From contig OX465589.1 of the NCBI GenBank assembly GCA_950022655.1, forward strand, positions 26,403,626 to 26,467,625: a stretch of 64,000 nt of DNA, read 5' to 3'. Below the pieces are notes generated by a model. It was given only the letters and a program-made list of their open reading frames with translations, searched no databases and was not told the origin of the DNA. The position numbers and the translations under genes are program-made. The stretch comes from Alentia gelatinosa (taxonomy: Eukaryota; Annelida; Polychaeta; Phyllodocida; Polynoidae). Position 1 is the stretch's first letter, and each line of letters begins with the position of its first letter. Shown one piece after another: positions 22,338 through 34,949 of the stretch.

Positions 22338-25300
22338 TAACCACCACCACTACTACCTCCACCACACGACGCCATGGGGCGTTACCACTACACGACGTCA
22401 ACCAGCACTGACTCTGTTCTCCAGGCCTACTGCCGTATCTCCTCTGTTATCAGACTGCATGTCCTGTGGGTCTCCTCCTGTACTCAATGGTCAGTCATAT
22501 CTAACGAGATTCCCCGCCTTACTGGTCTACTTTTAGCCCCAGGTGGATCCCTCCCCGGAGGCTGTCGCCAAACGATGATACACAGTGACTGCCGCTGGCT
22601 GCGTTCGTGTTGGCAACTCTTGTGATGTACGATGTGCGCTAGTGTAAGAGTGGAGTTCTCATGATCACCAGAATGGAACAGGAAATGTTTGGATCTATAT
22701 CTAATTGATAGGTTCAATCATGTAAGGTTGATATGATGGTCAGCTAATAACATTAACATTATTGATTGTTTTTATTTTGATGTACTGGGTTCAAAACTGT
22801 GTGGGAACCCCTATTCTTACCTACTTAGATCAATGACTGAGCATCCTAACTGCCTAAGCTCATTATGTTCAATTGTTTTCAAAGGATCAAACTACCCAGC
22901 TGGATGTCAAAGGTTGGCACTCACAAGTGTGTTGTTTATTCAACAAGTGCTCTACTATCATGTATATAACTAATGTCTAATTGGAACATTCAAACTGCTT
23001 GTTAGTTAGTTTTCACATTTTATGATCGATACCCCCCTGTAAGCCCATTATCTGGGTAAAGGTGATTCTAGTATTCTCGCGACTGGAGGCGGTAGAGGAT
23101 TAGGAGTGACAGCTCCGGACCGGCTACTCCAGTATAAATAAGAATCCTAAAAAAAAACTTTAAAAATCTGCGTTTCTGGAAATATTGGCACTGACATTTT
23201 AGTACCTTAACAAAAACGGATTATACAAATACGTCAAGCTTTATCAGGATATATATTCCATAAATTATTTACGGATTATACCTTAGTAATTCTTTAATGT
23301 AGTTTCATTACTGGACAGTCAACCTAAACTGTTGTAAATTACACTGAAGATCAGCACCTTGGTAGTAGGAATTTGAGTGGTTGTAGTGCAGTGACTTTTA
23401 GATTTACCTCAATTAAAAGCATGAAATAACAAAAAAATGAGGTGGTTGTTTATAGTAATGAGAAACAATATATTAGAACATACATGGGACCAACATTTAA
23501 CATCACTATTCCTCCAGCCTGAGACCTGACACCAGGTCCGCCTGGGCTCAAGTCAAACGGCCCTATTGATAAAACAGCAGACTTTACTTTTCCCCCAACG
23601 GTCGCGGGCACTCACAAAACCGCCGACAGAAACGCTATATAAAAACGTCTCCCAAATACACAAAAATACCCATCTCTACAACACACACGTTCCCTGTTAA
23701 ATCCCGATTACTCTGGCAGGATTTATTTCGCCTGTATTTGCGTACGTGGTGGGTCATTTAACTGTATCAGCATAGACACAATTCTCTTGATTATACACTC
23801 CATTGTATCAGTTTCTTGAAGCATAATACCCCTATATGACAATTCTAATTTCTGATGACTGCATTAGAGCAATGGTTCCAAGAATTGCATTTAGATTCAA
23901 GCAATTTAATTTCTGAGGATTACCCCAATTGGCGCTATAGTCCACCCCCTCGTTAGGTAGATGCTCTAACAGCGAGTATAAAATTGATGGGATAGTATGA
24001 ATTTTACACAGTAAAATCAGTAAAATATTGCATACTCGCGAATGTGCTATGTGTCAAATCTGATGTGAGAAAGTTTAGCTAATTTCACTGTTCTATATTC
24101 TTTATTTACTACTTAATCAAATAGCTAGTAGGCACGGCCATAGGTTATATTTTCCTGGAAATGATTCCCGATAACATAAATTTCATGTAAATTAGGTGAG
24201 TCTGCCCATAACACCTGTTTGGGGAATGAAGTCAGTACATGGTAACAAATAGGTGCTGAGGTCCAGAAACAGGTGACACTATTTCTATGAGCGACCTGCA
24301 TCTATAAATAAACCAGTAAAGGGAGAAGCACTGCAGGCTTCCGTTGTAAACACCAGGGGCAATCCGAAATAGTGAACACTGATGGGGCTGAGATGAACTA
24401 TTTAGTAGAGTGAGTTATCCACTGGTATAAAGTACCAGGTTTCTCCTGTATGGTGATTAAAAACACATTAAATACCGGAAGTAGTATTACACGTGGTTAC
24501 CATACACGCTACAAGGTGGCAGCCATTGGACAATGTGCAATTTTGCCTTTAGGTTACTGTACTTTCAGTTAATATCCGAGCTAGTATAACAACCTCACCC
24601 CCTGCCACCGACTTCGACAAGTAAAACTTTCTGTTTTGTTGTTCTTATATACACACGAATATAAAAGTACGTGATCTCCAGTCCACGTCTCCCCCTGAGT
24701 ACTCCGAGTCGTCCATCCGTGACAGTAAACATCATGAACGGTCCGTGTTCCCACAAAGGAAGAAGACCAACTATAACGTCTCACATTTCGGAGTCCTATA
24801 ACCCATTTTTATTTTGAGAGATTGTCCACTTTTTAATTGATGCACATAAAAAGTGAAGGTAATCGGGGTGTTCCATCGGGATGTCCGATCTTAGCCGATC
24901 CTAGCGAATTGTGGACTTGCTCTGTCGGGTTGTATCGTGTGAGTATACCTGGCTGCATCACTCTGGTGGAAGAGCACTTAGTTGGTTGTTGTGATTATAT
25001 GGGCTGCACAGACAGGGGAAATAAGGCAAGCAGGTCTTACAAGATTTAGGAAGACCCACCCAGATAGTGCATGACACGGGCCGAATTGGCCAGGCAAAGA
25101 TTTGGGCCAGTGGAAGCAGCACTTGGTCCGTGTTCTCACAAAGGACACCTCATAATAGTTCTACATCTCTTTCACCTCATATCTCGCAATCCTCTAGCCC
25201 ATTTTCATTTAGAAGATTGTCCACTACGTGATAAGTGCATATGGAAAATGATGACAGTCATCCTTGTATGAGTAAAAACTAAGTAATATTAAAACTACAA

Positions 25301-26830
25301 TTTCTTTTCAGGCAAATTTGGATGAAATGTGTGCATTTTTCTTTTCTAAACTAACACTGCCGAGTCTCTCTCAGTCCTTTTTGGAAAAGAAACCCCACTA
25401 TCTTGTCACGATGACATATCTAACCCTCTTATCACTGAGATGGCTAAAACGTGGATAATCACGGCAGTAACGACTATTGGTCCCTTATATGATATGGTAA
25501 GAGAAGGGGGCCGTCTCAGCTTTAATCTTTTGTGTGTCCAGAAAATCAACAGTAATAGCAGTCTTAGTTTGGCAACCAACCCCTTCTACGATATAGGGGT
25601 TGGTCGGGTTAAATCACATACGGTATCCCTCTGTGTCGCCTCCAACCTAGTACTTTTGTTCTATTTATTCTCTTAAAGCACATACACTTAATATGAAATA
25701 TCCATAGCTAACAAATTGATAAAGAAACCAAGATGTATGTTCAATATATTTTGAAATAATACACAAGAAAGGAAATAAGAAAATGGATAATTGGCTTCGA
25801 GGTAATGATATATATAACACACTCTCCAAGCAGTACAACAGATCTGGTACGAGAGTAACAAACAAGTCCTGCTACTGGGTCAAGGTGGCTTATTTAACCC
25901 GACCAGAGCTAACGTTGTGAAGCTCTGGTTGCCAGTGTATAGCAGTCTTTTCACGAACAAGAATACGATCTTGTGAACGGTTAACACCAGGTGGCACCAC
26001 TGTGCTTCGCGCCGCCAACACTCACCAAGTCGTACAACAACTAGTCACTTGCTTCATCTGCCACTGACCTTCTCCTGTAAACTGCTACTAACACGATTTA
26101 CGCTGTCAGTCCGACCCCCCAGCGGGAATCCTTTATACCAAATCTGACACAAAGTGTAGCAATCCAGGGGACGATGCTATCACAGCAGTGGTGCCGGAAG
26201 TTATTCAACATACGTTTGGTTCCCATATAAGACTTAGTTACCTAGAATATTACCTGAATGATGATAGTGTTTTTCAATGATTGTGAAATCACTGGTGAAC
26301 ATCTATAAAGTCATCCTGGATTTATTATGGATCTAGATTCCACAGACAGGCAGTGCGTCTTATCTAAGGGTGATATGAAACTAATGCGTTTGTAATACCT
26401 CTTTAGATTATCCCTAGAGGAAGTAAAGGGATTGCATCGTGTTCTATGATATTCAAGTTCTAGTTTGGTAGGTTAACATGGATATCAGCGCATTAGTATT
26501 TTAGACAGGGTTTAGATAACACAGGAACAATGTAAAATACTGGCATACCTGACCAGTATATCTATCTTTATCTATGTGGAACCGAGACAATTAACAGCTA
26601 TTCCTATATACCCATTATTGAACTAACTAGAGTTACATACAGCTGCTGGGGGGTGCATTAAAAATAAGTTTTGTGTCGAGGTTGACGTTTTCGTCCCGCT
26701 CTCATGTTTTCGTCCCGCTCTGACGTTTTCGTCCCGCTCTGATCACGTGATACAATACAGCCATTTGCTTCGGAAGTGTTTCAGGTAAAGAATTAAGCAT
26801 TTTTATCGATATTTGAAGGTATATAGGAAT

Positions 26831-26977
26831 AGGGAAACCAAGTACCGGTAAGCAAAAGTCAAAGTTACTCGGTAAGGTTTGGAGAAATTACTGCCCGCGG
26901 CTGACGCCTTGGGCAGTAATTTTTCCAAGCCTTACCTCGTAACTTTGAACTTTTGCTCACCGGAACATAGTTTCCCT
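26831..26977. repeat. fold-back element
   Basis: Arms of about 65 bp: AGGGAAACCAAGTACCGGTA...AAAGTTAC...GGTAAGG...AATTACTGCCC against the reverse complement ending GGAACATAGTTTCCCT. Confidence 0.85.
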
Positions 26978-27135
26978 CTATAATCGATATTACAACATTT
27001 CTATTTCGCCACAGCTATTCATACAGAAGATTACATATCCGTTTTTCGTTTTATCACAAACAACAGACCAGATGGCGTCCTTCAGCATGACTTTCTGCGC
27101 ATCCTACCTTGTGGAGTGAGAATATAGTGACTTAC

Positions 27136-27232
27136 CTGTGAGTTGGCGGTAACGATGGCACTGTGGTATGACCCTGCGGTGACCTTGACGACCCGCGCGT
27201 CTGACAGGACGCTCACACAGCACGGCGTCCGC
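27136..27232 (-). CDS. ALS2: alsin exon d: RCC1 blade
   Basis: 97 nt (one base plus 32 codons). Acceptor CTCGCAG|G completes an Arg codon with the previous exon. It encodes RTPCCVSVLSDARVVKV then TAGSYHSAIVTANSQ, the standard RCC1 'AG..HS...T..' core. Donor CACAG|GTAAGT, phase 0. A 759-bp TTAA-flanked repeat element starts 154 bp upstream in the preceding intron. Confidence 0.94.
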
Positions 27233-27385
27233 CTGCGAGTCACGTGATACGTTATGTAATTATTACACGCCCAACACGAGGAGCAAATAGTATGTTCAGC
27301 ACTGATGAACGAGGGTGGAATTATAAAAGATTAACAATTAAAATGTTTGTCTTCTATTTTTTTTATATATATATTTTTTTATTAA

Positions 27386-28144
27386 GGTGGGTACCCACTG
27401 CTTCCGACACACTCCGACAAGGCTTACGACACACTACGACAAAGAAAATCCCTGTCGGAAGGGCTCTGTTGGAGTGTATCGTAGAGCCTTGTCGGAGTGT
27501 GTCGTAACGGTTTGGCGGGAAAAGAAAGGTTGCCACGGTACCGACACACTCCGACACAAACGGCTCCCTTGTGGGACTTAATTTATATAGGAAATATACT
27601 GAAAAATATGTTTTTCTTCAATTTTCGAAAAGAAAAACGTAGTGAATTGATGTCTTTTATCAAGAGTATTAGATTTCCGAACAAATATCTATAATCATGT
27701 ATCTCAGACCTGGATTATGATTTTAAAAGTATATGATTATTAAAAATGTTTATCATATCTGTTTCTGAATATGTTCAATGGACCATTTGTAATGCATATC
27801 CCTATATAACAGAGGATACAATGTTGTATATATGATATTATAACAGTTTATAAAGGCGCACGTGTGTGGGTGGGGGGCAGTGCTTCCGACACACTACGAC
27901 ACAAGCCGACCTCTACGATAAATTAAACATGTTTAATCTTGTCGGAAGGGCTACGACACGGCTACGACACGGGCGCTGTGTCGTAGTCATGTCGGAGTGT
28001 GTCGCAGTGTGTCGGAAGCCGTGTCGGAACGGTGTGTCCACTGCTACGACAAAAACCCAAAACGTTCGATTCTGTGTCGTAACGCTTGTCGGAAGGCTTG
28101 TCGCAGTGTGTCGTAGTGTGTCGGGAGCTCAGTGGACACCCACC
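27386..28144. mobile_element. TTAA-flanked element rich in CGACA repeats
   Basis: 759 bp. Ends GGTGGGTACCCACTG and the complement of CAGTGGACACCCACC, both flanked by TTAA (27382-27385 and 28145-28148). Subterminal regions are dense in degenerate CGACACACTACGACA units on both strands; the middle (27565-27870) is unrelated AT-rich DNA. TTAA targeting is typical of piggyBac-type transposition, but no transposase is present. Confidence 0.7.
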
Positions 28145-28821
28145 TTAATGCACAAAAAGAGGAAGGTACATAAATGACCTCTGCATTGCAGTTCTTATAG
28201 TCATCTCGTTACCGATTACATTTTTCTCCTGTTAACATATCTCGTCTTATATAAATACAGTATATACAACAATATTATACAGGTGTGGGTGATGATGGTA
28301 ATGAAATGATATTTGTCTGCGGGTCATTTGCTGTAACCCACTACCAGCTACTTCTATAACTGCCTTTGTCGGGTCCAAAAAGCAATGGGTTGATGAGGTT
28401 CATGTATATCAGTCTGTAGTGATTGGTCATGGTCAGCTGAGTACTTAGACTGGCCTCAGTCCCTGTATCCTACCCCTCCACCCCTTCACACATTCATGGG
28501 CCAGTCAGAGAAGGACACATACTATAATGAATTGTATTCCGATTTTCTTTAATCATTTAATGAATGTTCATAATCATAGACTTGAGCAAGTCTACTGAGT
28601 ACTTATATGAGACTTTACGATACTGAACCCTACCAATGTCAAAGAGTTGGCACGCAGTTAGTGAAGGGAGAGATTTTGTAACATGCTGAAAGTCTCTAGA
28701 ACTTCTCCCTAACCTAGTCAGCGCATCTGAGCGTGCCCCAACGTCCAATAACACTGTTTACTTGTCCCATCTCTGTCTTATGGTCAGGTAATCAATAGCT
28801 ACTAAAACCTGTCAATACATA

Positions 28822-28944
28822 CACAATATTACCATGATTTCGATCTGAGTGGCCGTATTCTCCGCGTAGTTGACGCGAAGTAACTCCGAGCGATAGCGAT
28901 GAGTATTACGGACACACAGATCGAAATCATGGTAATGTTGTATT
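28822..28944. repeat. fold-back element (ATTACCATGATTTCGATCTG family)
   Basis: Arms ATTACCATGATTTCGATCTG and CAGATCGAAATCATGGTAAT around a 70-bp CG-rich centre. A related but interrupted copy lies at 53538-53762. Confidence 0.85.
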
Positions 28945-29191
28945 TATAACTCACCTTTCGAGTAATTATTAGGTAAAAAATCTTGTATATTTGATGCAAG
29001 AGCCGTGTATTGTTTATATAAATTAGTTCCTATAATGTCCGTTATGTGGCCGAAAAAGCCGTATTCTCCTAGGAGATTCCGGAGGTCCGTATTCTACTCA
29101 GTAGCGATCTGTAAGCTTCATAGGCTTAGTATGGAGACTCCGTATTCGGTGGGTAATAAATTATCAAACAGACTGCTATATCATCACATAC

Positions 29192-29288
29192 CTATCAAGG
29201 ACATCTCCATGGCCGAGCTGCCCATGTCGTCCACGTCCCCAACTCCAGACCTCTGTCTCTAAGGCGACGGGAGAGCAGGATGCGCCCA
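29192..29288 (-). CDS. ALS2: alsin exon c: RCC1 blade
   Basis: 97 nt, too short to appear as a convincing ORF alone. Acceptor ACGCAG|TG completes the split codon left by the preceding exon. The product is VGASCSPVALETEVWSWG followed by RGRHGQLGHGDVLD, an unmistakable RCC1 strand-turn (W.WG...GQLGHGD) equivalent to the first blade of the second RCC1 block in alsin. Donor GATAG|GTATGT, phase 2. Confidence 0.94.
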
Positions 29289-29705
29289 CTGCGTAAAGGT
29301 CAAGGACATATCTAGTATTGACTCTATAATCAGTAATGATGTATCACCTGTTTAAAAATCAACTACATTATGGACATAGTAAGCAATAACATCTGTGTAA
29401 ACATTAACTATATAGTCAATGATGACGCATCTACTTTGTGAACTAGTACATGTTATGCCATAATCAGTTATATCTTTGATTTGGCTTGGTGTATCGTTTT
29501 GATTAACAGGACGAAAGTCAAGAAAATTGAAGACAACAATGAAACATTAATTTTACACTATATACAAGTTAATGGTCCTCCATTGCGCACTGGAGGAAAC
29601 GCCTTTTGGTTTTTGTGAAAGGAAACATTTGGTATTTAATAAAGGACACTTAATAATACACATATCCCAATATACGACTATAGCCAATATCACAATCTGA
29701 CTTAC

Positions 29706-31475
29706 CTTTAAAGAGGTTGAGTTCACCAGAAGATAAAGACACTTTTCTTTCAGCATTCAACTTGGCTTTCAGAAACGATCCCAAAGAAGTCGACCTTGTC
29801 ATAGACCCAAACCTCAGAAAGTCATCATCTTTGACCTTGGATTGACCTTCGCCTTTTGACCTGGACAAAGACGTCTCCTCCTTCGGCGTTTTACTGCCAG
29901 CAGCAAGGTTGATGGAGTCCTGACTGCTGGACTTTGACATGCTCTCTAGGTCCATGCTGTTCTGTGAGGAGACAAACGAGAAGCGGTCTATTGAAGTCTT
30001 GATGTTGGACACCACATTCTTGGTGAGTGTGGTCACGTATTCCTGCACGGCTGCCGGTGAAGATGGCACGTACTGCAGGATGTTCTCAATATTCTTCACA
30101 AACGGACTTGAAGGTTCCTCCTCCTGCCCAAGGTCACCGGACACCTCCTTTATGTCTTCAACTCCATACAGGAGCTTCTCCAGACATTCCTTCGCTTCGT
30201 GCTCATTGAGGAATGAGCTCTTGGACTTTGTAATGGAAGAGGGACCACCAGGCTGAGTTTGTTTCTTGCTCCCTCGTAGGAGATCGGTGAGCACATCGCC
30301 ACCTTCCCGCGACACTTCGGGCGATCTCAGTGGCTCTGGAGAGTGACCGCGCCTCACTCCCAGCTCAGACTGGAGAAGGTCCTGTTTGACCTCCGCGCCA
30401 TCCTGAGACTCGGCTGGAGTTTCTTCATCTTGAGCTTGTGGCAGGGACTCCTCCAGCTTAACATACTCCAAGTGCACCACGTCTCCAGCCTCGGAGTCCG
30501 TCATGTCTGACTCAGACTTATCGCTAAGTGTTCCTTGCCGACCAAGGACATGCGATCTTGGTTGATTCTCTATAATTTCTTCTCTCTCACCAAGCATTTC
30601 ATGACTGAGATCTTCAAATTCCTCAGCATTGATCACCTCATTCTCATCTTCATTTATCGACACTTCCAAAGGTTTCTTATCAGGTGTCGAGAGGCAGGAG
30701 CTGTCATCGTTCCCACTCTCTTCCTTATCGTGGCCACTTTTATTGCTGTCTCCTTCGGGTTCACTTTCACTCATGGTATTTGTGTCTTTCATCGCCATGT
30801 CCTTCGGCAGCTTCAGCCCCAGAGGACAGTTGTGAGCACTGCTGATGATGCAGGCGTCTGTGGTTTCTGTGTAAGTGTAGATCTCCTGCTGGCACTTCAT
30901 ACACGTGGAAGGCCTCGTTCTGTGAACCTGAATGTTATTATTTACAATAGGGGACCCTGAGCGACTGCGGCATAGCGAGAGTTGAGTCACACTCCGAGAC
31001 GACAACCCCGAGTCTGAACTCCTCCCGGACTCACTACTCGGGCTTTTTCGATCGGACGGAGTTTTCAGTTTCTCCACCAAGGCTAGCGTGTGCTGCCCTC
31101 CGCAGGCTACAGCCAGCACCTGCCGGCCCTCGAGGTACTCGATCTTTTGCGGGGAGAGGGCTTTCTCCACCTTATTGAGTCCCAGCTGCACCCCGGTTCC
31201 CCACGTCCATATCTCACCGACGTCACTCACCACACATGTATGCACCTCCCCGCAGGAGATCTGGGCGATGGTCACGCGCATCTCCTCGCCGGACATGCTG
31301 TGCGTGCACGGCGTCAGGGTCTCCGTGATCTTCACGAGGCGTGGCTCGGGGAAATGCCCCACCTGCCCCAGTCCGCACTGACCGCTGGTGGAATCCCCCC
31401 AGCAGTAGACGTCACCGCCGAACGTCACAGCACCGGTGTGCGTGCCCCCACAGGACACGTCGAGAACCTCCTGGG
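29706..31475 (-). CDS. ALS2: alsin exon b: RCC1 repeats, Cys cluster and long acidic linker
   Basis: A 1770-nt exon (589 full codons) with acceptor TTTCAG|CC and donor AAAG|GTAAG. It opens with RCC1 blades (SCGGTHTGAVTFGGDVYCWG, SGQCGLG, SCGEVHTCVVSDVGEIWTWG, LGLN, ACGGQHTLALVE). Next comes a cysteine motif CMKCQQEIYTYTETTDACII followed by HNCPLGLKLP, matching the same small Cys/His cluster in alsin. The remaining ~400 residues are Ser/Glu/Asp-rich and low-complexity, with likely phosphorylation sites; this corresponds to the variable insert between the two RCC1 blocks. The exon ends before the next blade. ORFs on the other strand here are shadows. Confidence 0.95.
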
Positions 31476-32074
31476 CTGAAATGCATGAATTTCAGTCAAG
31501 GTTATTCACTGAATAGAGATTGAAGGTGCTTGATAGTTTGTTTAATACGAGCTCATGTATACTGTATATATTATTGTGATGTGATAGTTGTGGCCACTAA
31601 CCAAGAATACCCAATAGTTGTCTTGTTTTCCCAATTAATAGTGTTACATTTTGTTCCATATTTTAGGGTATTGTCCAACTAGTTTCGGCTAGTATATATC
31701 ATTGTTTCTATATGAAATCAAAACAGTTTTGCGCCTGCTGGATTGTCTCCGCTTTCCCGTTGGGGTGCGGGGGACAGATTCGTTCGGCGGAATTTTTTAT
31801 TGTTTCTATGTCTACATGCAGAGTAAAACCAAATTATTTGTAATCCGTTAACTGGCAATACATGGAAACCAGCGAACGCACTGGTGAGTATTATCAGTAT
31901 GAATAAAAATTTAAACAATTATTTCCCACCAAGAATGAGGTAAATGATATTTCAGGCTCATTCAAGAATAAAATGAACAAGATCAAGATCTATAAGTATT
32001 TTCTAACCCACTCCTTCAATAAATTTTGTTTTTTTCCAAATGATATTGATATGAAGAAAGAGAAAATAATAGAT

Positions 32075-32080
32075 ATGGAT
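32075..32080. repeat. left target-site duplication ATGGAT
   Basis: Identical to 51571-51576 at the other end of the element. Confidence 0.85.
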
Positions 32081-32515
32081 AGTAGTATACATAGCTGTAT
32101 AGACCACAGAATCAATTGTTTAAAATCAGTCATGCGTGGTGCTCCGCAGATTGTTCTTTCGTTTGTTTATTGCCCAATCTATTGTCTTTTGGTCGAGGTT
32201 GTTTGTATTATGAGCATACCGTGCCGGGAAGTCTGCGCCGGGTCACCTTAAGGGATTATCTCGGGTATTGTTCGCGTTCAGCGGAGCGTGGTGCTCCGCA
32301 GGGGCAAACATTGTGCTCCGCAGGGGTAAACACGGCCGAGCACACATTTCGGGGCGGCTCGAGCTGCGGGGTAAACACGTCTCAGAGGGGTGCAGTGTTT
32401 GCCGTCCGTAATTAGTTTAACTAGAAAGCCTCTGTGTATGTATGTATGTATGTATGATCAACAAGGTGTTTAACTTATGCGCGCCCCTCCTGTAGGTGAA
32501 GTACGGAACTAGATT
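32081..32515 (+). repeat. left terminal inverted repeat (435 bp)
   Basis: GC-rich relative to the interior. Contains repeated GTGCTCCGCAGGGGYAAACA motifs (32291-32310, 32313-32332), a related CGGGGTAAACACGT (32367-32380), a half site at 32138, and an inner (TATG)5 tract. Confidence 0.92.
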
Positions 32516-33480
32516 GATAACACTAAGTCTATGGAATATAAGTATTATATATATATGTATATATGTATATGTACATATGTATATGTATATATGTATATAT
32601 GTATATGTATATAGTATATATGTATATATATATATGTATATATTGTGCATATTTATATATGTATGTATGTATATAACATGTATTAGACATAATTAGAGTA
32701 TAAGTATGTATATGACACGTATTAGATATAATTAGAGTAATATATACTGATATTGATATAGATAATGTATAAGATATAAGATAAACATTATATGTGTATT
32801 ACATATATATATAAATAATATAATAATAAAACCTAACAGAACAGTTAAGTTAATAGTTAAGTATTAATACTTTATTACTATATATATAATATATATCCCT
32901 CCGTAATTAGTTTAACTAGAAAGCCTCTGTGTATGTATGTATGATTAACATGGTGTTTAACTTGTGCGCCCCTCTCCTGTAGGTGAGGTATGGAACTAAA
33001 TTGATAACACTAAGTCTATGGAATATAAGTATATCAGGATAAATGCGAAGAGGAGACTGAGTCTCATGACTATCCTTCTGTGTATGGGAGGTGACTGGTG
33101 CGCAGTACCTGTACCGGCGCACCTGTCCCATACCGAACCCCACCTGGTGAGGTGTGGAGGTATCAATTTAGGGTAGACCCAAGCGACCTCTGTAATTAAT
33201 ACATCAAATAACCCACATTATTTGTATACATATGTATATATGTATATAAATGTATATATGTATATATTATGCATATTTATATATGTATGTATGTATGTAT
33301 AGAACACATATTAGACATACTTAGAGTAATATATATTGATATTGATATAGATAATGTATTAAGATATAAGATTAATAGTTATATCTGTATTAGATATATA
33401 TATATATAAATATAATAATAATAATTTATAAAGACCTAACAGAACGCATCTAGTTAAGTATTGATACTTTATTACTATAC
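32402..33480. repeat. subterminal tandem duplication inside the element
   Basis: The block 32402-32895 (inner TIR edge, AT microsatellites, AGATATAAGATAA and CCTAACAGAACAG motifs) is repeated in diverged form at 32896-33480. Confidence 0.8.
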
Positions 33481-34192
33481 ATGTACATACTGAATCACAA
33501 GTGTGGTATGGTATGGTATGGTACAGAATGACAACATTATAAATATGATAATATAATATATAATGTCATATGATATGGTATAGTATGGCATGATCAAACT
33601 ACAAAACTATTCTATTTTTTAGAGTGTACACATACACATACACACGGTTTGAATGTAAGGATTTATTTACAACCTCTAAGTTTAACTAGCCTATACTATA
33701 CTATAGGGTAACATCACAAACTAATCAGAAATCATTCCCAGTCTTTTAGACATGCTATGGTAGGTTAAGGTAAAGGTAATAACAATGAACCATTCATATA
33801 AATCAATAGTATTCATTTAGCTAAGCTAAGCTAAGCTAAGTTAAGATAAACCAAGTAAACTATAGTAAATTAAGTTAAATGACTGCACCATGTTCGGTCA
33901 TCCTCCTGAATACCTATCTGTATGGTTCTACGAGAACTACTATGTATGAAGCTAAAAAGCTGAGCTAAGCTAAGCTAAGTGTGACACGGGATCATGTCTT
34001 AAGAAACTGTTTTACTTAACAAAAACTATGGTAAAACTAGTTAATGGTATATACTATATATGAAATATACCATTAGTCAGCACCACCTGTTTGAATACCA
34101 GTTTGTATGGTCCAGTGTGGAACTAAAGCTAAAGCTAAAGCTAAAGCTCAGACAAAGTCATAACTGAATCACTATTCACATTGTCCGTTGTA
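33481..34192. other. AT-rich, no gene seen
   Basis: Contains short direct repeats (GCTAAGCTAAGCTAAG near 33821 and 33963; four AAAGCT units near 34127) but no ORF or RNA gene that I can support. Confidence 0.6.
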
Positions 34193-34598
34193 TCACTGGT
34201 CTGAATCACTATCTTCGTATCCGTGTTCCATGTGTGATACTTTATCAGGAGGTGTCAAACCTGTGTGTACTCCATCACAGTGTCTTTTGAAACCACTATA
34301 CTTTACAACACCTTTCACCACTCCGACGTTATGTGGTTTCTCAACCGTTGTAGATGACTCGCTAGGTATAAGTGGTTGTGTGGGGGGTGATGGTGATGGT
34401 GGTGGAATTAGTGAGTCGAGTTCTATTAGCTGTGGTGACATCTGTGAAGAGTTAGGTGGGCGTGACGAGGTTGAAGGTCTTGCATAAGGTTTATCATTCT
34501 TCCTTTTGTGGGAGCGGGGTACAGGACCAGGACCAGGACCAGTATCAGGACCGCACAGTTTTGAAGGTATCATTCCTGGCGACGTCTTGCACTCGGTA
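34193..34598 (-). CDS. LRR-like membrane protein, exon 2 (cytoplasmic tail)
   Basis: 135 codons including the stop. Acceptor CGATACAG|T completes the Ser codon left by exon 1 (AG+T), so the two ORFs form one gene. The product is TECKTSPGMIPSKLCG, then a Gly-Pro run (GPGPGPVPRSHKRK), Ser/Pro-rich low-complexity sequence with a PPPSPSPPTQP stretch, and the acidic C-terminus GYEDSDSDQ. It is probably disordered and intracellular. Confidence 0.75.
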
Positions 34599-34949
34599 CT
34601 GTATCGAGAATATGATATCATAGCTATTATATCGATATACATTACATAATTAATACACATACAATAATTAATAATAATATAGATAATGATAATGATAATT
34701 ACTTATCATACATACATTACATACATACATAGTAATACATAGGTGCTATTTAATGTGATATCATAACAATACATATTAATATAATGTATATAGATAATCA
34801 TCTGATAGTTGTATACAAGAATACATGATATACAGAGATATATTGATGGTTATAGTATGATAATAGTATCATATCAATAGACACTTACAAAGAATCATCT
34901 ACATGATGTAATAACAATATTAATAGTATGATAATTATAATAACCTTAC

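Larger units (their letters stand above)
20768..27135. other. alsin intron between exons d and e
   Basis: 6.4 kb with no recognised exon. Contains a (TA)n run near 20790, a TAA-flanked MITE at 22070, a pair of related blocks near 24740-24855 and 25131-25252, a small inverted repeat near 25900 (CCAGAGCTAACGTTGTGAAG), three copies of GTTTTCGTCCCGCTCT at 26686-26740, and a fold-back at 26831. Confidence 0.65.

Noticed and set aside
29939..31523. Several plus-strand ORFs up to 141 codons
   Set aside because: Antisense shadows of the large alsin exon b.
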